Positions 35,339 to 44,376 are shown, numbered from the stretch's first letter. The stretch is 64,000 bases of DNA from Natrinema salinisoli (GCF_020405205.1 NZ_CP084471.1:1-64000); one strand, 5' to 3'. Program-made: numbers and translations. Notes: generated by a model not told the origin, from the sequence alone.

Positions 35339-35359
35339 GTACTTCTTGTCAAGAAGTAC
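35339..35359. repeat. Perfect 9-bp inverted repeat between convergent genes
   Basis: GTACTTCTT-GTC-AAGAAGTAC is a perfect palindrome in the 277-bp space between the reductase-like and VOC genes, which converge. It could be a shared terminator hairpin, a regulator site or a leftover of mobile DNA. I see no gene in 35220-35496. Confidence 0.5.
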
Positions 35360-35496
35360 ACCTACCGTAGGCGACGGGCCGATTAGTCGATAACGCCGTA
35401 CAAATTGTGCTGAACGTGCGACCAATTCAGAAGGGTGAGACTCATCTGAAAACCGTCGGGGATACCTTAGACTATGCTAAGGAGATGATTCACGAA

Positions 35497-36336
35497 TTAG
35501 GTCCCAATTCGGAACCGAATCTCAATCTCGTCTGCATCCCTGACTACGATACCTGCATCCGTTTCAGTCACGTTAAATTGGCTACCAATGAGTCGGTCTC
35601 GAAGCGCGTCGAGTGCCTGTGTCCCCGGAAGGACTACCTCGAACCAGGCTAATCCTCGGCCATTGCTTGGACCCGTTCGATGATGCCATGTGTTCGCCCC
35701 GATGTGATGGTGATACCCTCCGGCAGACACGAAGTGTGCGTTTGGCCAAGTTGCTTGTACTTCGAACCCGAGGATGTTTACGTAGAAGTCCCTGAATGTG
35801 TCAATCGAGGAGACTTCGAGATGGACATGGCCGACATCTGTGCCCGGTGGTGCCCGAGGTTCACCACTACCAGCGGCTTCGATTCTATCGAGATCGAGTC
35901 GGTCGGAGCCGATTCTGATCTTCCCATTGTCGTCGATAGACCACTCGTCGCGGGGGAAGTCCCGATAGATCTCAACGCCGTTCCCCTCGGGGTCTGTGAG
36001 ATACAGCGCCTCGCTGACGGCATGGTCAGAGGCACCACCGAGCTGCCAGTGGTCTCGTATCCGACTGAGCGCGTCACCGAGGGCTTCGCGTGAGGGTACT
36101 CTGAATGCATTGTGGTAGAGCCCGGTGCCCGATCGGTGACGCTTCAGGGCATCTTCTGCTTCCTCCAGGACGAGCAGTGACGTGTCGTCAACCCCGAGTA
36201 CGGTGTTCGTGTCGTCTGTGCGGACCACACTGAGGCCGACGACATCTTGGTAGAAGCCCGTCATCTCATCGAGGTCGGCGACGCGAAGCGCAGTCCGTCC
36301 GATCCGTGTTCCTTGCGGGAGTACGTCTGTATTCAT
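35497..36336 (-). CDS. VOC-family ring-cleavage dioxygenase or glyoxalase-like protein
   Basis: This 279-aa protein has two VOC repeats. The first opens RIGRTALRVADLDEMTGFYQ and ends EGNGVEIYRDFPRDEW. The second opens DVGHVHLEVSSIDTFRDFY, with YHHHIGANTW. It is close in layout to CatE-type catechol 2,3-dioxygenases, whose metal ligands are His, His and Glu; HVHLEV, HHIGAN and a C-terminal Glu are candidates. It is the last gene of a minus-strand SDR-DoxX-VOC operon beside an HxlR regulator. A broken paralogue lies at 41859-42289. The operon may handle quinones or aldehydes, but this is not shown. Confidence 0.85.
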   Translation of the reverse strand: MNTDVLPQGTRIGRTALRVADLDEMTGFYQDVVGLSVVRTDDTNTVLGVDDTSLLVLEEAEDALKRHRSGTGLYHNAFRVPSREALGDALSRIRDHWQLGGASDHAVSEALYLTDPEGNGVEIYRDFPRDEWSIDDNGKIRIGSDRLDLDRIEAAGSGEPRAPPGTDVGHVHLEVSSIDTFRDFYVNILGFEVQATWPNAHFVSAGGYHHHIGANTWHHRTGPSNGRGLAWFEVVLPGTQALDALRDRLIGSQFNVTETDAGIVVRDADEIEIRFRIGT

Positions 36337-36366
36337 TGAGTCTGTTAAAATAAACGCGAACGCTGC

Positions 36367-36858
36367 TTATCCGTTTGTGCCCCTCGCCTGAGACGAGTCA
36401 GGGGAGCGGTCCCCCTGGTCGAACAGTGCATGTTGGAGTGAGAATGCTCCAGGGCCACTCAGAACAAGCGCTACTGCGATCACGGTTAGCGTGAGTGTCA
36501 ATTCGATACCGTTACTCGTGACCGGATACCCGTTGGGAAGGTGGTAGAGGACAGTAGCGACGAGCATGTCGATGGCGATCACCGCGCTTGTGAGTCGAAC
36601 GGCCAAGCCGACTAGCAACAAGATGCCGCCGACAAGTTCGACGAGACCGACTCCCCACGCTGCAATCGTGGGAAGTGGAACGCCAAGGCTCGCCAAGAAC
36701 CCTGCAAAGCCCGAGATACCCATCGGTTTCGGTCCGACACCGAAGACTTTGCCGACGCCTGCGATAAGCATCGGAATCCCAAGGGCGAGTCGAACGAGGG
36801 TCGTGCTCCAGAGCGCAGCCGTCTCGGATGACAGTTGACGTGATATGGTCTGGGCCAT
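36367..36858 (-). CDS. DoxX-family membrane protein
   Basis: This 163-aa protein has four predicted helices and DoxX family features: RLALGIPMLIAGVGKVFG, LGVPLPTIAAWGVGLVELVG and a hydrophobic ending LTVIAVALVLSGPGAFSLQH. It overlaps the SDR stop by one base and precedes the VOC gene by 30 bp, so all three form one operon. DoxX proteins are often paired with redox or quinone-handling enzymes; the precise role is unknown. Confidence 0.87.
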   Translation of the reverse strand: MAQTISRQLSSETAALWSTTLVRLALGIPMLIAGVGKVFGVGPKPMGISGFAGFLASLGVPLPTIAAWGVGLVELVGGILLLVGLAVRLTSAVIAIDMLVATVLYHLPNGYPVTSNGIELTLTLTVIAVALVLSGPGAFSLQHALFDQGDRSPDSSQARGTNG

Positions 36859-37559
36859 TATTCCTCCAGCTCCGGCTGACCGCCAGTCATCTGGATGATC
36901 TGACCCGTCACGCCGTCGTTCGAGAGCAGATGAACAACTTCATCGACGACCGCCGCAGGTGCTGTCCACTCGGAGAAGTCAGCGTCGGGCATCGCCTCCC
37001 GGTTCCCCGGCACGTCGATGAGGAACGGGGCGATCGCGTTGACGCGAGTATTGAGTTCGACGTCGAGCGACTCGGTTAGCGTCCGGACTGCGCCCTTGCC
37101 CACGTTGTAGGCCAGCGTGCCCGGCACCGGATCAATCGCCCGGTCGGAGCTAAACAGCACGACACCGCTGTGTTCACTGAGCTGGTCTGCGAACGCCTTG
37201 ACCGTCAGGAACGCCGTGGTTGCGTGGAGACTGAGTGCGGATTCGAATGCGTCTCCATCGGTTTCGTTGATGCCGCCCATTGAGAACCCGCCAGCGAGGC
37301 CGACAATATGATCGACCGAACCGTGTTCCTCGGTAACGGCCTCAGCGAAGGCCTCAACCGCAGCTTGGTCGGTGAGATCGACCTGGTGGTATGACACCGC
37401 GTCGGCGTATTCAGCACGATCCTCGACATCATCTCCTTCGGTTTCAGTAACGTAGGTGCCGATCACATCAGCGCCCTGGTCAACGAGCTGGTCCGTCACG
37501 TACGGGCCTATGTTGCCGGTCGCACCGGTCACAAGCACCGTCGAGTTTTGTAGTTCCAT
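36858..37559 (-). CDS. SDR-family oxidoreductase in HxlR-linked operon
   Basis: This 233-aa SDR has TGATGNIGPYVTDQL near residue 11, an AGGFSMGGI region in place of the NNAG motif, the active-site Ser in VLFSSDRAI, and YNVGKGAV, which supplies the YxxxK pair. It is the first gene of an operon with DoxX and VOC genes. Its start is 62 bp from the divergent hxlR start, and a palindromic TATA box lies between them. Substrate unknown. Confidence 0.87.
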   Translation of the reverse strand: MELQNSTVLVTGATGNIGPYVTDQLVDQGADVIGTYVTETEGDDVEDRAEYADAVSYHQVDLTDQAAVEAFAEAVTEEHGSVDHIVGLAGGFSMGGINETDGDAFESALSLHATTAFLTVKAFADQLSEHSGVVLFSSDRAIDPVPGTLAYNVGKGAVRTLTESLDVELNTRVNAIAPFLIDVPGNREAMPDADFSEWTAPAAVVDEVVHLLSNDGVTGQIIQMTGGQPELEE

Positions 37560-37585
37560 TACATTACCTAGTAGGCTCCCAAACC

Positions 37586-37594
37586 TATATATAC
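37586..37594. promoter_or_regulatory. Single TATA box between divergent SDR and HxlR genes
   Basis: TATATATA is centred near 37590. That is 31-32 bp from both the SDR ATG (37559) and the hxlR ATG (37622). The space is only 62 bp, so both transcripts probably start from this one symmetrical element or from overlapping ones. CCT/AGG arms around it could also be part of the HxlR site. Confidence 0.6.
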
Positions 37595-37621
37595 TTCAGG
37601 CAACAATAGTGTAACCAAGTA

Positions 37622-37975
37622 ATGGCGACCCAACCACCGACGTCTGAAACCGATACAGAATCGGACATCGAGCAACGGAATGCAGATGTTTGCAATGTAG
37701 TGGGGTCGATTGAGGAGATCGGGTCAAAGTGGAAGCTCATCGTCCTCAACGATCTTCGAGGCGACGAAAAGCGGTTCAACGAGCTCAAGCGATCGACGGG
37801 GGCGAGTTCGTACACGCTCTCGCGCGTGCTTGACGACTTGGAGGACGAAGAGCTCATTGAGAACCGGAAAGAGTTCGAATCGCCGGTCGCAAGCTATTAC
37901 AAGATGACTGAGAAAGGCAGTGCGCTCTGTCCCGTCTTCGACGTATTAGACGAGTGGGGCGATGACTGGCTCTGA
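37622..37975 (+). CDS. HxlR-family transcriptional regulator
   Basis: This 117-aa winged-HTH protein matches the HxlR family: CNVVGSIEEIGSKWKLIVLN, then GDEKRFNELKRSTGASSYTL and RVLDDLEDEELIENRKEFES. Many HxlR regulators sense aldehydes, quinones or thiol stress, often by an N-terminal Cys; one Cys (residue 23, in VCNVVG) is at that position. It is divergent from the SDR-DoxX-VOC operon, which it probably controls. Confidence 0.9.
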   Translation: MATQPPTSETDTESDIEQRNADVCNVVGSIEEIGSKWKLIVLNDLRGDEKRFNELKRSTGASSYTLSRVLDDLEDEELIENRKEFESPVASYYKMTEKGSALCPVFDVLDEWGDDWL

Positions 37976-38329
37976 ATTCGGCAGTCAACACACGATAGAC
38001 GAAACTGATGAGAAACGTGTTCAGGAAGTTGTGCAGATGCTAAGAGAGCAGGCCATAAACGACTAACCTAGGGTTCGACAGATTTCCCCTACTATTTAAG
38101 TTTTGTACACATTGTATATTATGTGAGTTATGTAGACATCCATCTGTTTGTTACGATTAATCTCGAAACTAGGTCCGAACGACGGTTGTAGTTCTAGTAT
38201 AGTGATATGTAATTTTCGACCCTCACTAAACCTGTATTTCTGGTATAGAACTCTTCTATCATGAGAATATTGGATTTATGTCTTCTGCCACTACTGGCTT
38301 TGATTACTCGGAAACACACGTATTTCTAG
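37976..38329. other. AT-rich intergenic region, no gene seen
   Basis: This stretch follows the HxlR gene and is clearly AT-rich. No feature was found. Confidence 0.5.
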
Positions 38330-38599
38330 TCCCGTGCGTCCTACGGACCACAGAGATGGTCGAAGACACTCAACCCGACGCTACTCTCGGGCACCCTCGA
38401 AGACAGCATTGCGGAGTTCGTCCACTCGCGAGATTTAGGGCAGCTACCCTCTGATGCCGAGGTTATTATCGCCCTGAAGTTTCGGTCAGTAATCGATGCG
38501 ATTCCAGATGATATCAAGGAGCGACATTTCAGTGGAACCGGTGGAGGCGCCACGTCGGGCAAAGACGCGGTAGTTACCCCTCAAGAACGGTCAGACTAA
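38330..38599 (+). pseudogene. Truncated gene end, unidentified
   Basis: A plus-strand frame opens after a TAG at 38327 without a start codon and runs 89 codons to TAA at 38597. The peptide (for example LEDSIAEFVHSRDLGQLPSD and EVIIALKFRSVIDAIPDDIK) looks like a real C-terminal part. I do not recognise the family. Its end overlaps the converging GH3 gene by 9 bp. Loss of the 5' end fits the decay seen nearby. Confidence 0.45.
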
Positions 38600-40660
38600 G
38601 ACATCAATCTCCGCGAGGATGTCACGCGAAGATCGGCCGACGAAGAGCACGTTCTCCCCCGTCGCGAGGGTCCAGCCAGCTTGCTCGTCGTAGTACTCGA
38701 AGTCCGAGCGCTCGACTGACACTGTCAGCGTCCGTTGTTCGCCCACCTCAAGCGTCGTTGCCTCAAACCCAACCAGTTCTCGTTTCGGCGTTGGAACCGG
38801 AGCAGCGGCCTTCTGGGCGTACACTTGCACGACGGCCTTGCCGTGACGGCCCCCCGTATTCTCGACGGGGACTGCCACGGCGAATCCGTCCCTATCTTCG
38901 GTCACCGACGGCTGCCCGTATACGAACGATGTATAGGAGAGTCCATGACCGAAGGGGAATGCGGGGCTAATGTCGTGTGCGTCGAAATGTCGGTAGCCCA
39001 CGAAGATGCCCTCGTCGTACCGGGCCACATCGTCGACTCCGGGGAACGCTGCATCGTCGCTCGTGGGATAGTCGGCTACAGAGCGCCCGAAGGTTGTCGG
39101 GAGGCGTCCGCCGGGCTCGGCGTCACCGAAGAGTAGGTCGGCGAGTGCCTCGCCGTCGGCCTGCCCGGGGTACCACGTTTCAAGCACGGCATCGACTGCG
39201 TCCAGCCATGGCATTCTGACAGGTCCGCTCGTCCGGAGCACGACGACCGCTCGGTCGGCAACCCTGGCAACCGCCTCAATCAAGTCGTCCTGGTGGCCAG
39301 GGAGAGCGAGATCCGGGCGGTCCTGGAATTCCGTCGCGTCGTCCTGGACGACCACGACAGCGCAGTCGGCTGCCGCGGCTGCGTCGACTGCATCGTTGAT
39401 GCTCGAGTCAGGTCTCTCCTCTTCGGTGCCTGCGGTGAACACCCGCGACTCGGTCACTGACGGGATCCCGCGTTCGAAAGTGATGGAAACGTCTCTGGCG
39501 TCAAGGCCATCGACGGGCGAGGTCTGAATAAAAGGCAATACTTCCGAAGAGCCGCCACCTCCCAGTTTAGCGGTATCCGCGTTCGGGCCGATTACCGCAA
39601 GCGAGTTGACGTCCTCTAGCGGGAGCGTGTCATCGTTCTGCAGAAGGACTGCACCCTCCGTGGCAATCTCGCGTGCGAGTTCGCGGTGTACTGGTGTGTC
39701 GAGTTCACCCTCTGGCCACTCATCGAAACAGCCGATGGAAGCCATGCCCCGCAGGACCCGCCTGACCTTCTCGTCAATGACGGCTTCGTCGAGTTCGCCA
39801 GACTCGACGGCCTTCCGGAGGGGCTCACCAAACAACGCCGGAACGTTCGGGACTGGTGGCATTGCTTCGGGAAGGTCGTCAACGTCGGCATCGGCGGGGA
39901 CGAACTCCTCAAGAGTGATTCCGGGCATTTCGACGTCGAGACCCGCACGGGCTGCCGTGATAGTACTGCGAGTTCCCCACCAGTCTGAGACGACGAATCC
40001 GTCGAAGCCCCACTCGTCTTTCAGAATGTTCGAGAGGAGGTACTCGTGGTCGCTCATGTGTGTCCCGTTGACCCGGTTGTAGGCGGTCATCACTGACGTT
40101 ACGTCCGCCTCTTCGACTGCTGCGCGGAACGCGGGCAGGTAGATCTCGCGTAGTGCTCGCTCGCTGACCGCTGCACTGACCTCATAGCGGTTCGTCTCTT
40201 GGTTATTGGCGGCGTAGTGTTTGACCGTTGCGGCGACGTCTTCCGACTCAATGCCATCGATTACGGCGACGCCGGTTCGTGCGGTCAGATAGGGGTCCTC
40301 GCTGTAGTACTCGAAGTTACGCCCGCCATGGGGTACCCGGACGATGTTGACCCCCGGTGCTAGGATGACGTCCTGGCCGTGGGCGGCCGTCTCCCTGGCG
40401 AGCGCTCGTCCGAACCGTTGGGCGAGGGAGGGTTGCCACGATGCTGCGAGCGCGATCGAGGCGGGGAACGCTGTCGCACGCTCTCCGCTCGCCCGTACGC
40501 CGAGCGGTCCGTCGACAAGCGACAGCGGTGGGATGTCGACATGTTCGACGCCCGAAAGGTAGCCCGTCGCCTTCTCGTGCGGGTCGACAGCTCCGTGGAC
40601 GAGTCGGATCTTCTCATCTAACGTTAGATTTTTTATAATAGTGTCGAGATCTCCGCCCAT
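38591..40660 (-). CDS. GH3-family beta-glucosidase/glycosidase
   Basis: This 689-aa protein matches GH3 beta-glucosidases. The catalytic (alpha/beta)8 domain contains LVDGPLGVR, GRNFEYYSEDPYLTAR, VKHYAANNQETNR and GFDGFVVSDWWGT, where the Asp of SDW is the nucleophile. The middle alpha/beta domain has GPNADTAKLGGGGSSEV, and a fibronectin III-like tail follows (VENTGGRHGKAVVQVY). No signal peptide is seen, so it is probably cytoplasmic. The start at 40660 is a choice; an ATG at 40684 would add eight residues. It may serve glycosides of aromatic alcohols (salicin-type) or plain sugars; neither is shown. Confidence 0.9.
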   Translation of the reverse strand: MGGDLDTIIKNLTLDEKIRLVHGAVDPHEKATGYLSGVEHVDIPPLSLVDGPLGVRASGERATAFPASIALAASWQPSLAQRFGRALARETAAHGQDVILAPGVNIVRVPHGGRNFEYYSEDPYLTARTGVAVIDGIESEDVAATVKHYAANNQETNRYEVSAAVSERALREIYLPAFRAAVEEADVTSVMTAYNRVNGTHMSDHEYLLSNILKDEWGFDGFVVSDWWGTRSTITAARAGLDVEMPGITLEEFVPADADVDDLPEAMPPVPNVPALFGEPLRKAVESGELDEAVIDEKVRRVLRGMASIGCFDEWPEGELDTPVHRELAREIATEGAVLLQNDDTLPLEDVNSLAVIGPNADTAKLGGGGSSEVLPFIQTSPVDGLDARDVSITFERGIPSVTESRVFTAGTEEERPDSSINDAVDAAAAADCAVVVVQDDATEFQDRPDLALPGHQDDLIEAVARVADRAVVVLRTSGPVRMPWLDAVDAVLETWYPGQADGEALADLLFGDAEPGGRLPTTFGRSVADYPTSDDAAFPGVDDVARYDEGIFVGYRHFDAHDISPAFPFGHGLSYTSFVYGQPSVTEDRDGFAVAVPVENTGGRHGKAVVQVYAQKAAAPVPTPKRELVGFEATTLEVGEQRTLTVSVERSDFEYYDEQAGWTLATGENVLFVGRSSRDILAEIDVLV

Positions 40661-41107
40661 TATAACAGCGTCCTCCGCGGACACTCTTTACTGTTTCTCC
40701 AGGAGTGCGTACGACGAATCAGCTGTAGTCGACACGCGAACATATCTCACCACTGAGCTCTTCGGGAAGGTGGCATTATTGGCGATTTCGACGTATTAGA
40801 AAGCGTCTCCCAGTTAGCAGAATTTCGCGGGGCACGAGGCCCCACATACCTTGTAGCCCTTCCCCTAGTTCGGCACGGTTTAGCACCCCTTGAGCTGGCA
40901 TTCCTCTTTCGAGCGATTGGTGCAATCTCTGATGGCTGGACTAATGGACGAACCATTCTTTGACTGAACAGATAGGGTCCGCGAGACAGGGATACCCAGC
41001 GCCGCAGACCGATAGTGGCTGACTTCATTCGTTTCGCAACGCTCGTCCTCTGCGGCTTTGCGGTCGTCTTACTCTCGCGGTGACATGTACTGCTGGGCGT
41101 GTTAGGC
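40661..41107. other. Region with decayed coding sequence
   Basis: Between the GH3 gene and the PPOX gene there is no intact gene. A plus-strand fragment at 40772-40963 is listed separately. The stretch 41018-41083 also gives a short hydrophobic frame (VADFIRFATLVLCGFAVVLL). Confidence 0.45.
40772..40963 (+). pseudogene. Membrane-protein remnant (possibly DUF4267-like)
   Basis: A 63-codon frame without a start includes EFRGARGPTYLVALPLVRHG and FLFRAIGAISDGWTN, then a stop. The spacing of RGAR, a hydrophobic helix and a late SDG resembles small DUF4267 membrane proteins, but the match is weak. The rest of the gene is missing. Confidence 0.35.
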
Positions 41108-41530
41108 CTACTCCTCTCGCTCGATGCCGTACGGCTCGCGGGTGAACACGCCCAGTGGTTCGATCTCGAGTATCACTCTGACGACGTCGTCGTCGTACCG
41201 ATCCGACCAGTTCTCGACGTTCTGGTACCGGCGGCCGAGCGCGTCGATGTGGTCCATCGCCCCTTCCTCGGTGACAGCCGTTACCTCACCGTGGAGTGAG
41301 AGGTAGCGGTACGGGACATCTGGATCAATCACACACAACGCGATGTGGGGATCCTGCTGGACATTAGCCATCTTCCGGCGGCCGCGCGCCGTGTTGATGC
41401 GGACGTGTTCGCCGTCGTAATCAACCCAAACGACGGTCTGGTGAGGGATGCCGTTGGGGAGAAGGGTCGCAAGGACGCCGTACGACGGCCGCTCAAAGAG
41501 GTCTTCGAAATCGGAAGGGATTGACTCCAT
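41108..41530 (-). CDS. PPOX-class (pyridoxamine oxidase-like) F420/FMN-dependent protein
   Basis: This 140-aa split-barrel protein starts MESIPSDFEDLFERPSYGVL. It shows the family pattern PHQTVVWVDYDGEHVRINTA, then GRRKMANVQQDPHIALCVID and YLSLHGEVTAVTEE. Archaeal and actinobacterial members of this class bind F420 and reduce or oxidise small substrates. The start at 41530 is favoured over 41563 because the extra residues are atypical. It stands alone; its substrate is unknown. Confidence 0.85.
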   Translation of the reverse strand: MESIPSDFEDLFERPSYGVLATLLPNGIPHQTVVWVDYDGEHVRINTARGRRKMANVQQDPHIALCVIDPDVPYRYLSLHGEVTAVTEEGAMDHIDALGRRYQNVENWSDRYDDDVVRVILEIEPLGVFTREPYGIEREE

Positions 41531-41858
41531 ACTCCTATGTCGCTTGGAAGCGGGAAAAACCATTGTTCCCCTCTCCCTGCACTCATATTGGCCGCCTTAT
41601 GCACTTCTTTACATTTTCTAATATAATTGATGACATTCTTCTTGACGGTGACGCCTGTTATGCACGGCTTCTAGTCAATAGACGAGCCTGAACAATGGCA
41701 GTCAGAAATGACGGATATCTTGAAGAACGCTACGCTTTTCGGCGTTACACTGGTTTTCGTAGCAGTCAGCGGTACCGAACGGTCATACGCACACAATATA
41801 GGATTCTAAGGTGACGAATGTGACTAGCTAATCTACTCTACACGGACTCTCGCTAGAG
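41531..41858. other. Intergenic region, no gene seen
   Basis: A 33-codon plus-strand frame near 41709-41810 is hydrophobic in its middle but has no other support. Otherwise I see nothing before the VOC remnant. Confidence 0.4.
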
Positions 41859-42289
41859 ACACGTATCGGACGAATTGCACTTCGTGTCATCAACCCCGAA
41901 GTGATGGCCCGGTTCTGTCGGAACGTCGTAGACTCGGGGTTCTGCGCCACACCGACACAAGTTCGGTTCTCAGTGTTGAGGATACCCCACTGCTCGACTT
42001 AGAGGGATATAAAAATTCACTCGGAGGGGACACATAGGGTTCGGAACTCTTTCACAACGCGTTCAGGGTCACATCTCGTGAGGCATTGGGTAATGCGCTG
42101 GCCCGAATATGGACCCACTGGCAACTCGCCAGCGCGTCCAATTACGGCGTTAGTGAGACGCTGTATCTGATCTACCCGGTGGTGAACGGAATTGAAATCT
42201 ATCGTAATTTCCCACGTGAGGAATGGCCTTGCGCCGGCGATGGGTGCGTTCTGATGGAGACGTATCCGCTCTATTATTATGATTCAGCC
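41859..42289 (+). pseudogene. Broken VOC-family paralogue
   Basis: Translation gives TRIGRIALRVINPEVMARFC, then after a frameshift near 41940 LRHTDTSSVLSVEDTPLLDL, an in-frame TAG at 42035, and FHNAFRVTSREALGNALARI followed by GIEIYRNFPREEW. This tracks the first half (about residues 9-145) of the intact VOC protein encoded at 35497-36336 (RIGRTALRVADLDEM, YHNAFRVPSREALGDALSRI, GVEIYRDFPRDEW). The second half is absent. The reading frame after the TAG continues without a stop into the SDR gene. Confidence 0.85.
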
Positions 42290-42301
42290 CGGATAATGCA
42301 T

Positions 42302-43093
42302 ATGGATTTGGATATCCAGGGTAACGCGGCTCTCGTATCGGCATCAAGCAGCGGACTCGGAAAAGCGGCCGCGATGGCCCTCGCCCGAGAAGGCGCGAAC
42401 GTCGTCGTCAATGGTCGAGACGAAGATCGACTTGAGCGAGCAGTAGCTGATATCCGCGATGAGGCAACCGGCGAGGTAATCGGCCGATCGGCCGATCTAA
42501 CCAATCGAGTCGACATCGAGACGCTCGTCCAGGAGACTGTAGACGAGTTCGGTGGGCTCGACCACCTCGTCACGAACGCGGGTGGGCCACCCAGCAAGCC
42601 GTTCCTCGAAACAACCGACGATGAGTGGCAGCAGGCGTATGATCTGCTGGTCATGAGTGTCGTCCACCTTGTGCACGAAGCCGCGGAGCATCTCCAAGCA
42701 GGTAATGGGGGGACGATCGTCCACTCGACGTCAAACAGCGTTAAGGAAGCCATCAACAACCTCGTGCTGTCAAATTCGGTCCGGATGAGTGTCATTGGGC
42801 TTGAGAAGACGCTCTCAAGGGAGCTGGCACCCGAAGTGCGGGTGAATGCGGTCATGCCGGGAGCCCACGAGACGGACCGGATGGTGTATCTCATTGAGAA
42901 CTCCGTTGACAAAGGGAAGCACGACAGTTACGAAGCAGGCTACAAGGCCCGGACTGACGATATTCCCCTGGGTAAACTCGGCCCACCGGAGGAGTTTGGG
43001 AACATCGTCGCGTTCCTGAGTTCGGAGCGAGCCGCATTCATTAATGGCGAGGCCGTGATGGTAGATGGTGGCGACGCCCGGTCGAACCTATAG
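42302..43093 (+). CDS. SDR-family oxidoreductase (FabG-like)
   Basis: This 263-aa SDR shows ALVSASSSGLGKAAAMALAR near residue 9, the NAGG motif (VTNAGGPPSKPF), a Ser in HSTSNSVKEAI, and the closing FINGEAVMVDGGDARSNL. In the YxxxK region the usual Tyr is replaced: the sequence reads LVLSNSVRMSVIGLEK, as in a subset of SDRs with a changed catalytic centre. The start at 42302 (or 42296) is chosen because the frame upstream is the remnant of a VOC gene. Substrate unknown. Confidence 0.82.
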   Translation: MDLDIQGNAALVSASSSGLGKAAAMALAREGANVVVNGRDEDRLERAVADIRDEATGEVIGRSADLTNRVDIETLVQETVDEFGGLDHLVTNAGGPPSKPFLETTDDEWQQAYDLLVMSVVHLVHEAAEHLQAGNGGTIVHSTSNSVKEAINNLVLSNSVRMSVIGLEKTLSRELAPEVRVNAVMPGAHETDRMVYLIENSVDKGKHDSYEAGYKARTDDIPLGKLGPPEEFGNIVAFLSSERAAFINGEAVMVDGGDARSNL

Positions 43094-43142
43094 GCCCTAT
43101 GATAGAAGTAGCAAGAGGTCCAGCTGGTGATTCGGATCCACT

Positions 43143-43330
43143 AACGGATTCACCGTCGTCAACGCCTTGCGAATTCTTGTCGGACGGTTCTGTACGATGC
43201 AACTCGACGATCCCGGTTCGGACGTGATCAAGGTCGAACGCCCCGGTACCGAAGACCAGACGCTGGGCTGACACCCGCCCAGATACGGCTGTAGCGACGA
43301 GAGCGCTTGGCCGAAGAGTAGAATTGACCC
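43143..43330 (+). pseudogene. N-terminal remnant of class III CoA-transferase
   Basis: The frame 43167-43271 reads LRILVGRFCTMQLDDPGSDV and IKVERPGTEDQTLG, then TGA. This is the CaiB/formyl-CoA transferase N-terminus (usual form GPFCTMLLADLGADVIKVERPG). A second short match (LGRRVELTLTES, for the usual KRSVTLDLKS) follows in another frame. The rest is gone. An acyl-CoA:carboxylate CoA-transferase once lay here. Confidence 0.7.
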
Positions 43331-43741
43331 TCACGGAGTCAAAAGCGTTGGGCGATGACCGTTTGAGAACGAATTGAGGTTATTTCGGTCGTCCTCAATC
43401 CGTCACATAGTCGAGTATCTCCTTGAGTCGGCTCTTGGCGAGTTCCTCTATGAGGAGGTGAGTCCGAGGATCTTGTCTTCACTGAGCTCTTCAGCAAGCG
43501 CCTCGACTTCGTCTGCCGTAATAGTGCATGCGAGACTCGCCATCGTCTCGTCGATCTCTCCAATTCGCTCAGCGGTGTCCTAGCCTGGTGAGATCGTCAG
43601 CAGTCGATTGACGAACTCACCGTCTCATGTCTAAATCTTTCCTCGGCCGAATCATAGCTACTGTATCGTTTGGAGGTAAGAATCACACAGAGCGGCTCAA
43701 CTCCCACATCGGGACGGGATGATGGGACCGGTTCCGACGGC
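43331..43741. other. Decayed region, one minus-strand fragment
   Basis: A minus-strand frame around 43450-43580 gives TAERIGEIDETMASLACTIT and DEVEALAEELSEDKILGL before a stop, then IEELAKSRLKEILDYVTD in another frame. It looks like the end of a broken gene of unknown family. Confidence 0.4.
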
Positions 43742-44131
43742 CTACCCGTTGAGTCTCACCATGACTTTGATTTCTTCTCGCTCGTCCATTGCTTGATAAC
43801 CCTCAGGAACACTGTCAAGATCGACGGTCTTCGTGAAGATGGGCGACGGATCGAGGGTTCCCTGGAGAACATTTTCCATGAGTTCCTCGGCATACGCCCG
43901 TACGGGCGCAGGGCCACCAGTGAGCGATGCATTGCTGAAGAACAGCGGTTCGAGGAATGTTGGGTCTTCAACGTGTGGGACACCGACGTACCCGATGTTA
44001 CCACCAGGGCGGATTACGCCGGCAGCGGTCTCCAGTGAGGACTCTGCACCAACGCATTCGAGGACGTGATTCGCACTGCTGTCGTCACTCTCGAGATTAT
44101 TACTCCTTCCAGTCATCAATTCCGTGAGCAA
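43742..44131 (-). pseudogene. C-terminal remnant of zinc-dependent alcohol dehydrogenase
   Basis: The frame contains HVLECVGAESSLETAAGVIR, then PGGNIGYVGVPH and a tail ending DEREEIKVMVRLNG. This is the cofactor-domain C-terminal third of a medium-chain dehydrogenase. The catalytic zinc domain is missing, and a stretch with an apparent insertion (about 44065-44110) precedes the match. It cannot make a working enzyme. Confidence 0.75.
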
Positions 44132-44181
44132 AATGTAGGAATAAACTCTGGAGTAGTTTCTAAAAGTTTATCTACTAGATC

Positions 44182-44376
44182 ATGAATTCCCAAGTAGACA
44201 TGATACAGTGCAGTCATTGCCAGACAGAACTCGAAAACAAGGAGAGGCTCTACATAGAACGGAAGGCCTTCAGAGGTGCTCACAGAGTCGGTGACTTTTG
44301 CAGTTACTCGTGTGGGGGCGCCTACATCGAGGAGGAAAACCTGAACAATGTCAAGCTGAACCAACCAATATTATAG
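44182..44376 (+). CDS. Small zinc-finger protein
   Basis: This 64-aa protein has CSHC near the N-terminus and FCSYSCGGAY about 30 residues later, giving a CxxC...CxxxC pattern for one zinc ion. A second small zinc-finger gene begins 12 bp after its stop, so the two are probably co-transcribed. Tiny zinc-finger proteins are abundant in haloarchaea; their roles are mostly regulatory or unknown. Confidence 0.65.
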   Translation: MNSQVDMIQCSHCQTELENKERLYIERKAFRGAHRVGDFCSYSCGGAYIEEENLNNVKLNQPIL

